DNA from: Maea johnstoni
Taxonomy: Eukaryota; Annelida; Polychaeta; Spionida; Magelonidae
Direction: 5' to 3'
Length of the DNA stretch: 64,000 nt
NCBI GenBank assembly: GCA_963942565.1
Contig: OZ012686.1
Span: 29,944,113 to 30,008,112, forward strand
In this document: positions 38,360-49,527 of the stretch, piece after piece
Position numbering within the stretch: position 1 is the stretch's first letter
Layout of the letters: each line of letters opens with the position of its first letter
Translations under genes and position numbers: made by a program
Notes under the pieces: generated by a model
What the model saw: the letters and a program-made list of their open reading frames with translations, nothing else
What the model was told of the DNA's origin: nothing
The model's database searches: none

Positions 38360-38914
38360 TTAAGTAGAACTTTATGGCTCCCAGGTGTAAAAGAGTTGAG
38401 TCAGGTCGAGAGGAGAGCTTTTGGTGGCCCCAGTATAGCACACCTAAGGTGGCTAGGTGCCTGTTCGCCTGCCTGAATTCACCTTCCCAATCGAGGTGGT
38501 AGCATGTTAGAGGAATTAGCCCCTGTTCCAAGCTAGACTCTAGTGCCATAAGCGCTGCCAGGTACAATCTATTCTCATGATGTATAGTGGCCGTAGCTCA
38601 TTCACTGGAAACATCTCCCTCTCTCCTCTCCACCTCCTAGCTCATGCATGTTTAATCAGGCGCTGGCAAGGGTGGCTAGATCTCAGCTAGCTCACCTGGT
38701 CATTATTTAAGGGGTCTGTTGTTGGTCTAGTTGTTGTTATAAATCAATTGTTCTGGGCAGACGGTATGACCAGCATATGACACTAGCAGTACCACTGCGT
38801 GAGGAAAATAAAGGAGAAGGATTCGAGATATTCTTGCTTGCTTGTGGAAACTCAAGTTGAGCTCTGTATGTCCTAATTGTTTCAGACTAACTTAATAATA
38901 AAGAAAAATGTTAA

Positions 38915-39103
38915 AGGAATAAATAAATAAAATAATAATAAAAAGCATAATGAGCTTTTAAAATTTGGGCGCATGGCCTCACTGGCTTATTAATAATAAT
39001 AATGATAATAGTGATAATGATAATAATGATAATAATACTAATGATAATAATGATGATAATAATAATAATAATTATAATGATAATAATAATGATAATAATA
39101 GTG
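38915..39103. repeat. (AAT/GAT)n simple repeat
   Basis: Irregular AATAAT and GATAAT triplets in two blocks around a short unique insert. Confidence 0.95.
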
Positions 39104-39560
39104 ACTATGCTGGGTATTGTTGAAGCCTGCCTGCCTGAATATTCCTCATGTTTTTCCCAGGGAGGAATTCAAAACTAGGGAAAAATGGGGCAGCACTGAA
39201 TTCCCCTATGTACACCTGGTTGTATGACCCCCCCCCCCCCCCCCACCACATGATTAATTTACTGATAAGATGTCATTCTTATTGAATATCATAGTTATCT
39301 AGGCCATTGGCGAAGAAAATGTATGTTTTCTTTTTGGTCTCTGAAGAATCCATCAATAGAAAACTGCAGAATTCTTCATTACAGAATAAAACCAATCTGT
39401 AACATTTCGCATTACTATCACTGAGATGTATATTTCATCAATTATCATGGTTATAAAGACCAGTATTCTAGAGAATGAATATTTGTAGTACCAGTACTGA
39501 GGGAACCATTGTCTAGCCCTAGTCACATGACTTTTACGGTGCTCCCATTCAGGCAGTTTG

Positions 39561-39728
39561 AAGGGCTCGAAACTAGGGGGTGCTCCCTTAAGTTCTCCTG
39601 CGGCTCCCTCAAATTTCTGCAGGGAGCCTAAAGATGTACGTATACTGGTTTCTATACACAACACCTTTGGGTAGCTTTTGAAGTTGCAATTGGGCTCCCT
39701 GAAAAAAACAACTTAATTTCGAGCCCTG
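39561..39728. mobile_element. Family G MITE (GGGCTCGAAACTA type)
   Basis: AAGGGCTCGAAACTAGGGGG to ACTTAATTTCGAGCCCTG, 168 bp, a clear relative of 48593-48767 (shared CGGCTCCCTCAAATTTCTGC). The first base has changed and no TSD is readable. Confidence 0.82.
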
Positions 39729-40114
39729 ACAGTGTTTGAATTTTCTAGCTCCTAATTATATGTATGTTGTCCTCTTTTATCAACGTTTAGAGGGAAGTCT
39801 ACTTCATGCTTGTTGAAGGTTAGTGTTGATCCCTGATTGTGGTTTGGTGTATGCGCCCCTACTGATGATCCACAATGAAATGTGGTTAATCAGTGATATA
39901 GTTTGTCAAAACCAATTACCGTTATCTCTTATTATTACTGTGGTGCCGATACTAAGTATCATTGGTCTGCGTGACCTTGACCTGTGCTGCCCTCTGCCAG
40001 GAATTCTCCCCAAACATCTGCGGGCGTGATGTCATAGTTATCACAACTCCCACGACTTACTGCAGCTGCTCGCCTGAAGGTAGTAGTGTAGTATAGGCAA
40101 CACTATGGAAGCAG

Positions 40115-40320
40115 CCAACTCCCTATTCAAATTGGAAGAAAGAAATATTCCTCGTGTTACTACCATCTCCAAGCGGTTAGGGATAGAAGTTTGAAAAAAT
40201 AGTTTATAAGCAACACTATGGAGGGAGGCAGCCAACTCGCTATTCAAATTTGAAGAAAGAAATATTTCTCATGTTACTACCATCTCCCAAGCTGTTAGGG
40301 ATAGAAGTTTGAAAAAATAA
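40115..40320. repeat. Direct duplication
   Basis: CAACTCCCTATTCAAATT, GAAGAAAGAAATATTCCTCG, TGTTACTACCATCTCC and GGGATAGAAGTTTGAAAAAA occur at about 40117-40199 and 40225-40318. Confidence 0.9.
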
Positions 40321-40419
40321 TGGTGGGAAGAAATGATGTAACTGGATAGTGAAAGAGGAGGAGGAGATGAGTTTTTTTTAGTGTACATACTAGTACAGAA
40401 TGATGGCCATTTCTCCACT

Positions 40420-40761
40420 AGTTCCAAGCGGGCACCGGTCGGGCGGCTGCCGGCTGCGGTGTGGGTGCTAGTGGCCTACCAGTGTAGGATGAAGAGATGA
40501 TGAGCTCTGCCTCCTATATAGGTCAAGATCTGCCTCGGCTGCTGCTTCCAGTGGAGTAGTAGGTAGGAGTAGGAGCCGGGTGGTGACTAGTAGAGGGAGA
40601 GAGAGAGAGGAGTCTCCTGAACAGGCGTTAGTTCATCCGCAGCACATGCCGGCTGGCCGCCCGCCCGCCGGCTCTGCTCTCAGGCAAACTGCTCTTCCTC
40701 CTCCTTGTAGTGCATGCTGGAAACTACCAGCACTTGCCAGGCTGCTGCTGGAGTACCAGGG
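40420..40761 (+). promoter_or_regulatory. GC-rich patch with TATA-like box, candidate promoter or 5' exon
   Basis: GCGGGCACCGGTCGGGCGGC and GGCTGGCCGCCCGCCCGCCG stand out from AT-rich surroundings. CTATATAG (about 40513) could be a TATA box. No B56 N-terminal sequence is readable downstream. It could be an alternative promoter of the PPP2R5 gene or merely local composition. Confidence 0.2.
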
Positions 40762-40968
<207 letters not shown>

Positions 40969-41031
40969 AACACAGCAATCCTCAGTGGAACACAAGAGTG
41001 CTCCTCCCATGCAAATGAATAAGAATATAAC

Positions 41032-41332
41032 CAGGTTCTTAGCTATGATTTCCAAAATGCCTGTCCAAAAAAGCAATCCCAATATTTCTGCCCGTCCAGA
41101 TTTAGCTACTTTTCTATTCAAATCTTTATATCAACTACATTTAATATCACATCATGTCAAAAACGGCAATTTGCAATTCAGCTATGTCCCAAAAGTTGAT
41201 TTGCTAGGAAAAAATTTGGTTGATACCCCCCAAAAAGTCAAAATTGAAAATTCTTTAGAGAAATGTTTGCCTGTCCAAAAATGAGGCTTTCAGGAAACTG
41301 CTTGTCCAAAAAGCAGGCAGGGTCCTGTCTGA
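41032..41332 (-). mobile_element. Family B MITE, reverse orientation
   Basis: CAGGTTCTTAGCTATGATTT leads into ATGCCTGTCCAAAAAAGC and CCCGTCCAGATTTAGCTAC, ending near GCAGGCAGGGTCCTGTCTGA. No TSD is readable. It starts about 65 bp after the (GA)n array. Confidence 0.8.
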
Positions 41333-41534
41333 GTATTCTTTGCAGTTGTACCAACAGTTAGAAAGGACAAGGAAGACCAAAGGGAGTTATTGTAGAGGAA
41401 TTTGGATTTTGTATCAGTCACCTTTTCTGCCATACCTAGGCTAAATTGCTACTAGCCAGTTGTAAGTGGTGTTTGAAAACTTGTAGCTGATGGCCACCAC
41501 TTACCCCAAGTCACTGGCAACATTCTCACATGCC

Positions 41535-41617
41535 CCAGCCAGGATTATAACCCAGGCAGTGGTGAGAGACAGTGAGCAGTCAGCAGCAACGCCTTAGACC
41601 ACTCAGCCACTGTGGTA
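41535..41617 (-). repeat. Class II tRNA-derived sequence (SINE head or tRNA pseudogene)
   Basis: On the minus strand a TGGCTGAGTGG A box and GGTTATAATCC B box (41542-41552) stand at the spacing of a tRNA with a long variable arm (Ser/Leu type). The T stem pairs fully (with two wobbles) and five of seven acceptor positions pair, but the anticodon stem is poor, so it is not likely to act as a tRNA. It lies 89 bp from the assembly gap, so a SINE body cannot be followed on one side. Confidence 0.6.
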
Positions 41618-41706
41618 GTATATATAAAATTAATAACCCCACCGTTCTGTCCTTACTAGTTGCAGAGGTGCTCTAAAATACATTCCAAGGAAGCCTGAGG
41701 AGAAGG

Positions 41707-41906
41707 NNNNNNNNNNNNNNNNNNNNNNNNNNNNNNNNNNNNNNNNNNNNNNNNNNNNNNNNNNNNNNNNNNNNNNNNNNNNNNNNNNNNNNNNNNNNNN
41801 NNNNNNNNNNNNNNNNNNNNNNNNNNNNNNNNNNNNNNNNNNNNNNNNNNNNNNNNNNNNNNNNNNNNNNNNNNNNNNNNNNNNNNNNNNNNNNNNNNNN
41901 NNNNNN
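41707..41906. other. Assembly gap, 200 N
   Basis: Exactly 200 undetermined bases. The true size is unknown. Open frames that cross it are artefacts. Confidence 1.
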
Positions 41907-42291
41907 AATGTAGAGGTTTGCCCTGGAGTTGATAATTGTAACAAAATAGTGCTCCAATCTGAGAAAAATGATGGATTAAGTTGACCTGATAAAAGCAAAT
42001 GAGTGGGAATACTAAAAGGGGAGTAGAGGCTCACTATTTAAAGTAATCTTTAGTGCAACAGAAAAGACTGCTCCACCCTACAGGTTGACAAATAATCCCA
42101 TTTCACTGCCCTTGGCAGTCGCAGTAGACAGAGAAAAGCATTCTATTGTAATAAACTCATTCTCACGATGATCAGATCAGTCTTCAATGCAGCATGCCCC
42201 CCCCTTCCATCACCTCACTGAAAAACACCCTCTTCCCAAGGGTTGGAATAGTTTGATCTCAATCAAACAATCCTAGAGGCTCTTTCATTAA

Positions 42292-42495
42292 CCCTTATGG
42301 TGCTGGTGGCTAAATTGTCCCATACAAAATGATGCAAAAACCTGAAAAATGACTGAAACCCTGGCACATGGGTACTCATTTGAGAGTACTCAGTGAGAGC
42401 TTTCCAATAAATACCTACATAACAGGGTTTAGATGGTTTTCATAAATATTTGCATCCTTGTGCTTTGGACCAAAGTAGCCTCAGCATTGGAAGGA
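42292..42495 (+). mobile_element. Family D MITE, both TTAA intact
   Basis: TTAA at 42288-42291 and 42496-42499 bracket CCCTTATGGTGCTGGTGGCT...GCATTGGAAGGA, 204 bp. Confidence 0.92.
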
Positions 42496-42551
42496 TTAAA
42501 CATGTTGTAGATGATTTTTTTTCAAATGTATCTACATAACAAGAAGATTTT

Positions 42552-42784
42552 GGGCGGTATGCACCAACCTCACTCTCACTTTCACAAGATCTACCTTTCA
42601 AGAGTGTACTGCAACGAGAGTTACCTCATGGCCAAGGCAGGTAACAATGCAGTGTCCCTCTTTGGGTCTGAGCAGGAGCAGCTGCCATCTTTAGACTAGT
42701 TAGCTCTCGATGAAGTACACTTTCGAAAGGTAAAATCTCTTAAAAGTGAGAGTAAAGTGAGAGTGAGGTTGGTGCATACCGCCC
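42552..42784. mobile_element. Inverted-repeat element with GGGCGGTATGCACC ends
   Basis: GGGCGGTATGCACCAACCTC and GAGGTTGGTGCATACCGCCC are perfect 20-bp ends within longer imperfect arms (CACTCTCACTTTCA and GAAAGGTA/TACCTTTC). The middle is about 110 bp. No convincing TSD. An open frame of 62 codons crosses it but resembles nothing I know. Confidence 0.8.
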
Positions 42785-42899
42785 GTTTCAAGCACAGTAC
42801 TAGCATTCCTGATTAATTTTAACGTATGCATCATTTGTTGGTAATAGATTAAAAAAAAAGATAAATAAGTAACCATGTCATTTGGATTCAGAGTGGTAT

Positions 42900-42967
42900 T
42901 TCTTCAAGAGTAAGGTTGTCATTTGGGGTGTCCAAATGACACCATACCTTTCTGGCTAAGACCCTGA
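42900..42967 (+). mobile_element. Family C fragment
   Basis: Only a right-end fragment (GGGGTGTCCAAATGACACC...CTGGCTAAGACCCTG) is preserved. Confidence 0.55.
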
Positions 42968-43301
42968 AAGACGGTTCAGAGCTCAACCCCTACCTGCAAA
43001 GGAACCTAGTAGCATTTCCACTATAAAAAAGAGTTGTATACTCTTGGAATTCTTAGTGATCGACTTTTGTAATATGCTGTCTTTGCAGACTGAAAGTACT
43101 GGAAAAGGAATTCTCTTATTGGGATGATTTTCTCCCTCTAGATAGTCCTTGATTCATTTTATTCATGTTTGCTGCCATGCTAGTGATAACTCATGAATAT
43201 TGATGATTGATCACATCCATGTGTTTGCAGGTATGAGCAGTAATGAGCTCTTGGCAGATTTGCATGAGTTATCAAAGTAAGCTAGGATGAGTCTCGCTTA
43301 A

Positions 43302-43506
43302 CCCTTATGCTGCTGGTGGCTAATTTGGGCATTATAAAATGATGCGAAAAAGCTGAAATATGACTGAAACCCTGGCATATGGGTACTCATCGGAGAGTAC
43401 TCAGCGGGAGCTTGTCAATGAATACCAATATGGCAGGGTTTAGATGGTTTTCAAAAATCTTTACATCCTTGTGCTTTGGATGAAAGTAGCCTCAGCATTG
43501 GAAAGG
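43302..43506 (+). mobile_element. Family D MITE, both TTAA intact
   Basis: TTAA at 43298-43301 and 43507-43510 bracket a 205-bp, well-preserved copy. Confidence 0.93.
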
Positions 43507-44109
43507 TTAATATGGCAAAAATGGCATAAAACAGGCTGATTTATCATGATATTGATCTGCTTTTGATCTATATGCATCCATTTGTGTTTTGGTCAGTGGA
43601 GAGTTAATGCGTGAATGCATAGCTAAGTTGGCCATTGATTGTGGGATAGAGGCTGGCGAAGAAAACCAATAAATATTCCAGCAGCCAGATCCCCGCCTTA
43701 GTAGGAGGAGGAAGAATAATTACGTCAGCAGTGTCCCTGCCACGGAACTCTCCTTCTCCATTATAATGGTTCTCATTGATTCCAGATTTATCAGTGTGAC
43801 CCCTTGGCCCAGTGAATATTCCTGGCCAGCAGGCAGGGAAGTGGCTGACATTTCTTTCTGTGTGCATTCTCCATTCTCAGAACTGATCAGCAATACCCTT
43901 CGATCTGCCACACAAAGTACACTAGGTTATTAAGGAAAAAGACTTGGTACCATTATGAAATTATTTTATTTTTTTCTTGAGTATTGTGGATGTAGCTTCA
44001 AATATTTCATGAATTATTGTTTCATTGTATTATTGTAACATTATTGTAACATTATTTGATGATTATCGTGGATTTAGCTTCAAATATTTTATGAATTTGT
44101 GTTTTGCAT

Positions 44110-44274
44110 CTGAATGATGTAAAAGACCTGAAAATAATTGTTTGAAATCCTGATACATGAGCACTCTGCAAGAGCTATTATCCAATGAATAACAATATGA
44201 CAGAGTTTAAATGTTTTTCCAAATTTTTTTGCATCCTTGTGCGCTGGAAGAAAGTAGCCCTAGCATTGGAAGGG
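44110..44274 (+). mobile_element. Family D MITE, 5'-truncated
   Basis: The left 40 bp or so is lost; it starts recognisably at ATGATGTAAAAGACCTG and ends GGAAGGG with TTAA at 44275-44278. More diverged than its relatives. Confidence 0.8.
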
Positions 44275-44311
44275 TTAAGGAAGGGAAGCAATGGCAGCAT
44301 GTAGGGAGGTA

Positions 44312-44592
44312 CAGGGATCGATCTTAAAAAATTTGCAAGTTGCTCTTTAGGCGACTAGCAAAGAAGAATCTAGGCGCCCACAAGAAATATCAGGAGCATG
44401 AGTCTTACAATCAGCTCTCTTGAAATCAGCTGTCCTGACTGACATCCTCCTCGAAACCATGCATGTGATAACTCAGACTTAATTTCTTAATCTAGCTATG
44501 GTCGGAAGAGTAGGAAGTCTAGGTGCAATTTGTGCGCCTAGGCTCACATATTTTAGGTGCAGATTTAAAAATCTAGGCGTTTTTGATCCTAT
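44312..44592. mobile_element. Possible degraded CAGGG-ended MITE
   Basis: CAGGGATCGATCTTAAAAAA to TTTTTGATCCTATTG, with TAGGCGCC/GGCGCCTA-like inverted blocks (CTTTAGGCGACTAG, AATCTAGGCGCCC, GTGCGCCTAGGC). The ends are diverged and no TSD is readable. Confidence 0.5.
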
Positions 44593-45127
44593 TGCACTGT
44601 TAATGGTGAACCCTGAGGTATCAGCTTTTGTCTTATCCCCATCAAGGAATCAATGGTCACGTATGGGAAAGACTCAACCCGACCTCTTCTTGTCACTACG
44701 ACACTGCACTCTCCTAGGATCATCAGAATGTAGGTGGAAGGTCTGTGTCTCAGTCAGCAGCTGTCACTGTCAGGAGAGCAAGCAGGTCATTTTGAATACT
44801 AATTGTTGGGGCCACATAATTCGAAGCGCAACATGCAAATGTAACTACAAGTAAAGGTATTGGACTCTCGATTTATTTTGTATACATGCCTCAGACGGTT
44901 TAGCTGTCTGAACAGCATTTTGGGAGGAAACCTATCTTTCTTCAAATGTTAATTTAATGACCCATTTGTGTTTAATAATTCCCACAAAATTGTCCATATA
45001 AAGGCATGTCTATTTATTTATTAATTTTTGGGTGGGATGTCTTACAAATAAGATATGTACTATTTGGTAAATATTTGTAAGAGAAATGTTGACCATAATT
45101 CAAAAAGCTTTCTTATATTCTTGAAAT

Positions 45128-45273
45128 CATTAAAAAAAAATGATTGAAACCATGGCATATGAGTACTCAGCAAGAGCTTCCCAATAAATACCAGCATGAC
45201 AGGGTTTAGATGGTTTTTGAAAATCTTTGCTCTCTAGTGCTTTTGGACGAAAGAAGCCCCAGCATTGGAAGGG
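45128..45273 (+). mobile_element. Family D MITE, 5'-truncated
   Basis: Starts within the family at AAAAAAAAATGATTGAAACC and ends ATTGGAAGGG with TTAA. The GTACTCATCTGAGAGTACTC block is shortened. Confidence 0.8.
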
Positions 45274-46518
45274 TTAAGCATTAATGGGTTAAAATGAAGT
45301 CATGTTAAGCTACTTGATCAAAGATGACCTGGCTGTCACCTGATCAGAAACGAATACAATATTTTAGAGACATATCTGTTGAATTTTCTTAGATTTTCCT
45401 GTATTAATATTCATGTGAGGAAGAGCCTTAAAGCGTGGTATTAAGGATATGAATGTCAGAGGGGGCCTTAAAGAGAGTTTAATGGTAGTGAGTGAAGGTT
45501 ATTCACTCGTGATGTGCCATTTTCTGCAGGCACTTGGAGGAGTAGCGAGTATCAGCGGATGATGTATGTTGTGTATTGAAGCCGGCCTATTTGCCCTTGG
45601 TTCATAGGCTAACGCATAGACTGTGTGGGTAGTAGTGTGGGTAGGCACTACCCTCAGAGTATGTCATTCACAGCACTCACTGTGCATGAATGCCACCAAC
45701 ACCACACTAATAAAATATAATGATAACCACCATTTTGCAAGGAATAAAATTAAAAGACTGCAGTTTGGTAAGTTTTATTCATCAGTTATGCAGAGGGGCA
45801 GGAAATTTTGCTGGCAACTAGAAAGCAAGGGCAGAACTTCGACTGTTCCCTTATCAGTTTTATATATAGTTACAAGAAATTGAATACTTCCATCTGGAGG
45901 CCAGAGGGATACTGCTGTGTCTAGCAACACAGCAAATGTGGGTCAAGGGAGCAGTCGTTATTTATGGGCTGGCAACTGACATGGCACCGGATCTAAGCTC
46001 ACATGCTTGTAGTGTGCAGTATGGGTCATTGGAGGAGCGTGGGGCAGTATAGTACTAGAGAATGACTGCACTAACATCAACCAACCTATTGCCTTACCTA
46101 CTACTACTTCCTACTCATGGCTCACTGTAATAAAGTCCTTCACTGAAAATAATCAATATGCTGTCCTCAGGCCGCATAGTTACGGATCCAGGGCATCTCA
46201 ATCACATGACATCAAACCAGATTTTTGCTAGCCAAGGTGAAAGCAGCACACTGTTCCCTCAAGTACTAAAAATAAATACTGCCTCTAAGATATGCTTGAG
46301 TATAACTTGGAAATGATAAAGCATTAATTCACAAAATATTTAAATGAGCTATACTATTTCTTCAAATATTAAGGCCTTATAAGGGGTGCATGTATGATTG
46401 AATGGGTTAAAGAAATATCCTCAAAATTTTCGGGATCATTTTCTAAGAAATAGCATCATGATTTCCTAGATGTTGAGCTGAGCATTTAATAATAACAACC
46501 AGAGCTGTATGATGTACA
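45274..46518. other. Unannotated DNA
   Basis: No gene. An 86-codon frame at 45623-45883 has no recognisable similarity. A family K-like end lies at about 46400. Confidence 0.55.
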
Positions 46519-46526
46519 GGTCAGTT

Positions 46527-46846
46527 CAGGGTCTTAGCCAGGATTTAAACACACAAAAAAATGCCTGTCCAAAACGGAGATTTCAAAATTTCTGCCGTCC
46601 AGATTTAGCTACTCAGCTACTTCAAATCCCTATACCAGCTACATGTAATAGCCCTTCGTGTCAAAAAGGGCAATTTACACTTCAGCCATGTTCGTGAAGA
46701 TTGTTTGTTAGGAAAAGATTTGGCTATTACCTCGAAAAAGTCAAAATTGAAAGTTCTTCATGGAAATTTTTGCCTGTCCAAAAAGGAGGTTTTCAAGAAT
46801 CTGCCTGTCCAAAAGACGGGCTGGACAAGTTGTAGCTTAATCCCTG
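46527..46846 (-). mobile_element. Family B MITE with perfect TSD
   Basis: CAGGGTCTTAGCCAGGATTT to GTAGCTTAATCCCTG, 320 bp, between GGTCAGTT at 46519-46526 and 46847-46854. The TSD is intact even though the right terminal repeat is degraded. Confidence 0.93.
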
Positions 46847-46854
46847 GGTCAGTT

Positions 46855-48248
46855 GCCATCATTGGTTAACATGCTTATGGGTTGTTCTCTTGGCTTTGTG
46901 CTCATTAGCATCCTAGAGCACGACTTCCTGGTAGTGATTAGAGCTGTACACAAGTCGTTATTCCAGTTAATAATGGCTAGATCTGATCATAATCTCACCA
47001 CCTAGCAATTTCACGTGAATACCTACCTGGCTGGCTAGGTTTCAGGCCTTTTTTGCAGTTTTGTGTTGAATAATTAACCCTTGTCCTCCTCCTATATCTG
47101 TTTGTGCTGATAATCACTTACAAATTTTGTTCAGGGCTGGTCAGTCGCCACAATAACTAGGTACTAGGTAGTCAGTCGGGGCAAGCTGCACTCATAAATA
47201 AAGTTACCCTGTAAATGTGGTATGTTGCCTGACCTTTGAAAATAAAATAAAAATAAATATAGTAAATATTTTTAGTGGGAGTGTAGGTGTCAAAGTGACC
47301 CCCCAAACACTGGCTATGAGCCATTTTCTGCAATCTTGACCTCTGGAAACCACTTACTGTGTCAGACTCATTTCCAGACCACAGTGTGGATACATTTCTT
47401 GACCTCCGCCCACCTGCTGTTTATTTGTTTATTTATTGCTGCTATTTCATTAGTATAGTTCGATATGAAGGGTTATATGAAACGCTGTATGTCAGGTGGG
47501 TACACTTTAAAGTGGCAGCTAGCCCTACTTACCTAGTTATTCTCTCTCACCCATTAGATATGGATTAGATATCTATGGGTAAATGTATTGTAAGGGGGGG
47601 GGGGGGGGGGGGGGTCATCGGCATGCTCCATATCAATGTATCTCACATTCCTGTATCAACTTTATTATTTCATACTTAGATCAGCTGAGATATCCTGATT
47701 GCAGTCAAAAGGCGATCTATATTTTCAAGAGACCGGTCCATATTGACCTGGGTGCATCACTGACCTCAAGTCAGGCATGATAGTTGGGCTGGGCAATGCA
47801 CACATGTGTATACTTCTACCGCTTACTGCGCCTAATGTGATAGTATGGTGTATTTGGCCCCTCGCAGCATTTCCCTGGTATCTACCTCTCTTTTTCCAAG
47901 AACAGTGGGAATGATGTATTTTGATATTAAAGCATGCTTTAATCCAAGTACAAATAGTATCACATAATCAGACGTTGCTTTTAATGGGAACTGCAGGCAA
48001 ACAGGAGATAAGTGCATGGATATTTCTCACCTGTGATCAAGGGATGCTGAGAATGCCATCATTTTCCTGAGGGTGATCGGGAGAGGTAGTAATCTTGCCT
48101 TTGATGTGCATCCTCTATTGTTGTATTATTTGCAGGATGACAGGGCTGCTGTGGTTGCCCTTGGTGCCAGCTTCCCCCTGGCAGGTAGCGCATTACACAA
48201 TGATGGCACTGGGAAACTGGAGCACAGCAGTGGGCACTTTGATCTCTG
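46855..48248. other. Unannotated DNA with a G homopolymer
   Basis: A G run near 47596. AG and GT around 48136-48184 make a possible 49-bp exon, but its translation matches nothing I know. Confidence 0.55.
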
Positions 48249-48291
48249 CACACTTTAGACTAGCACAGATTTCTAGGCTGTCATATGTATA

Positions 48292-48466
48292 CAGGTGAAC
48301 TTAGATATGTCGGACCACTGTACGATGGATTTTTGCATATAACGGACGATATGCTTGGTCCCAGTCCGATGCATATCAAGTATTCGTCATATGTATACAA
48401 TGGATATTGCATATGACGGACCAATTTTCCTGGTCCCATTGAGTCTGTCATATCCAAGTTCACCTG
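48292..48466. mobile_element. pogo/Tigger-like MITE inside family E
   Basis: Starts CAGGTGAACTTAGATATGTC and ends GTCATATCCAAGTTCACCTG, with TA at both borders (48290-48291 and 48467-48468). The 175 bp hold two further GACGGACCA/GGTCCCA inverted blocks. The terminal style and TA target fit the Tc1/mariner-pogo group; assignment is by analogy. Confidence 0.85.
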
Positions 48467-48592
48467 TATTCTGTTATGTGTTTTCTGTTACCTAGCACCA
48501 AATATCCTAGGTGGCCATAGTGCTCCATTTAGTTTACACTTATCTCTAGTGATAGGAGGATCTGGTGGTGCCATCTATCTACCATACCTGGT

Positions 48593-48767
48593 CAGGGCTC
48601 GAAATTAGGGGGTGCCGGGAGCCCAGGGCACCCTTGAATTCTCTTGCGGCTCCCTCAAATTTCTGCAGGGAGCCGAAAGATATGCTTGTTTCTACACACA
48701 CCACCTTTAGGTAGCCTTTGAAGATGGAATTGGGCTCCCTGAAAAAAACACTCAATTTCGCACCCTG
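48593..48767. mobile_element. Family G MITE (CAGGGCTCGAAATTA) inside family E
   Basis: CAGGGCTCGAAATTAGGG to CTCAATTTCGCACCCTG, 175 bp. CTGGT stands on both sides (48588-48592 and 48768-48772). The uninterrupted E sequence TACCTGGTACTAC shows a 5-bp duplication. Confidence 0.85.
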
Positions 48768-48845
48768 CTGGTACTACACCACACTGCTTGGTCAGCACAG
48801 ACGGGGATGTCAATTTTTAGGGACTAGGAACCTAGTCTAACTCTA

Positions 48846-49012
48846 GACTAGCCTAGATTTCTAGGCTGTCATTTGTATTTTTCTGTCATGTTTTTATGTT
48901 AATACCTGGCACCAAATAGTTGGGATGGCCATAGTGGCCAAGTTACTTTACACTTATCTCGCCACGGCGGGATTCGAGGATTCAGTTTGAGTATAAAACC
49001 TCTAGAGATAGG
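48846..49012 (-). mobile_element. Second family E copy, truncated
   Basis: CTAGACTAGCCTAGATTTCT through TGGCCATAGTGGCC to CTCTAGAGATAGGAGGACCA. The left portion of the element is missing. Confidence 0.75.
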
Positions 49013-49317
49013 AGGACCAGCTTTGCACCTGGGTTGTAAGCGGATCGTGTACTCCCTGACCATTCACCCACTGGGTCAGATTTCCCTGTAGATACTACCT
49101 AATGAAGCACATGTGTTACCTGTTATATGGTCTCATATGGTATCACGGATTCACAGGTAACTAATTACAGGTGAGAAAGCACTGTGGTGCAGTCATTGTT
49201 CATCGTTATCACCGAGCTATTCGTGGCACAGAGATGAATGGATCGTTGCTCTGTATGAATGGTCACACCACCTGCTAATGAGCTGAGTGTCAGTGTCACA
49301 GCCAGTCACAGTATTAA

Positions 49318-49523
49318 CCCTAATGCTGGTGGTTGTTAATTTGGCCAATGCAAAATGATGCAAAAAACCCTGAAAAATGACTGAAACCCTGGCACATAGG
49401 TACACATCTGAGAGAACTCTGCAAGAGCTATCCAATGAATACCAACATGACAGGGTCAAGATGATTTTCAAAAATCTTTGCGTCCTTGTGCTTTGGATGA
49501 TAGTAGTCTATGCATTGGAAGGA
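49318..49523 (+). mobile_element. Family D MITE, both TTAA intact
   Basis: TTAA at 49314-49317 and 49524-49527 bracket CCCTAATGCTGGTGGTTGTT...GCATTGGAAGGA. Confidence 0.9.
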
Positions 49524-49527
49524 TTAA

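Larger units (their letters stand above)
48249..48845 (-). mobile_element. Family E MITE carrying two nested insertions
   Basis: The E sequence enters as GACTAGCACAGATTTCTAGG and leaves as GGGACTAGGAACCTAGTC. It is split by a TA-target element (48292-48466) and by a CAGGG-ended element (48593-48767). A second E copy follows immediately. Confidence 0.85.

Noticed and set aside
41630-42034. Frames of 94-134 codons on the minus strand
   Set aside because: They run through the 200-N gap and have no meaning.
44498-44854. 118-codon frame
   Set aside because: It spans the right half of a decayed repeat and has no recognisable motif.
48136-48184. 49-bp candidate exon between TTTGCAG and GTAGCG
   Set aside because: The translation (DDRAAVVALGASFPLAG) matches no part of B56 or another family I know, and such AG...GT pairs are common by chance.
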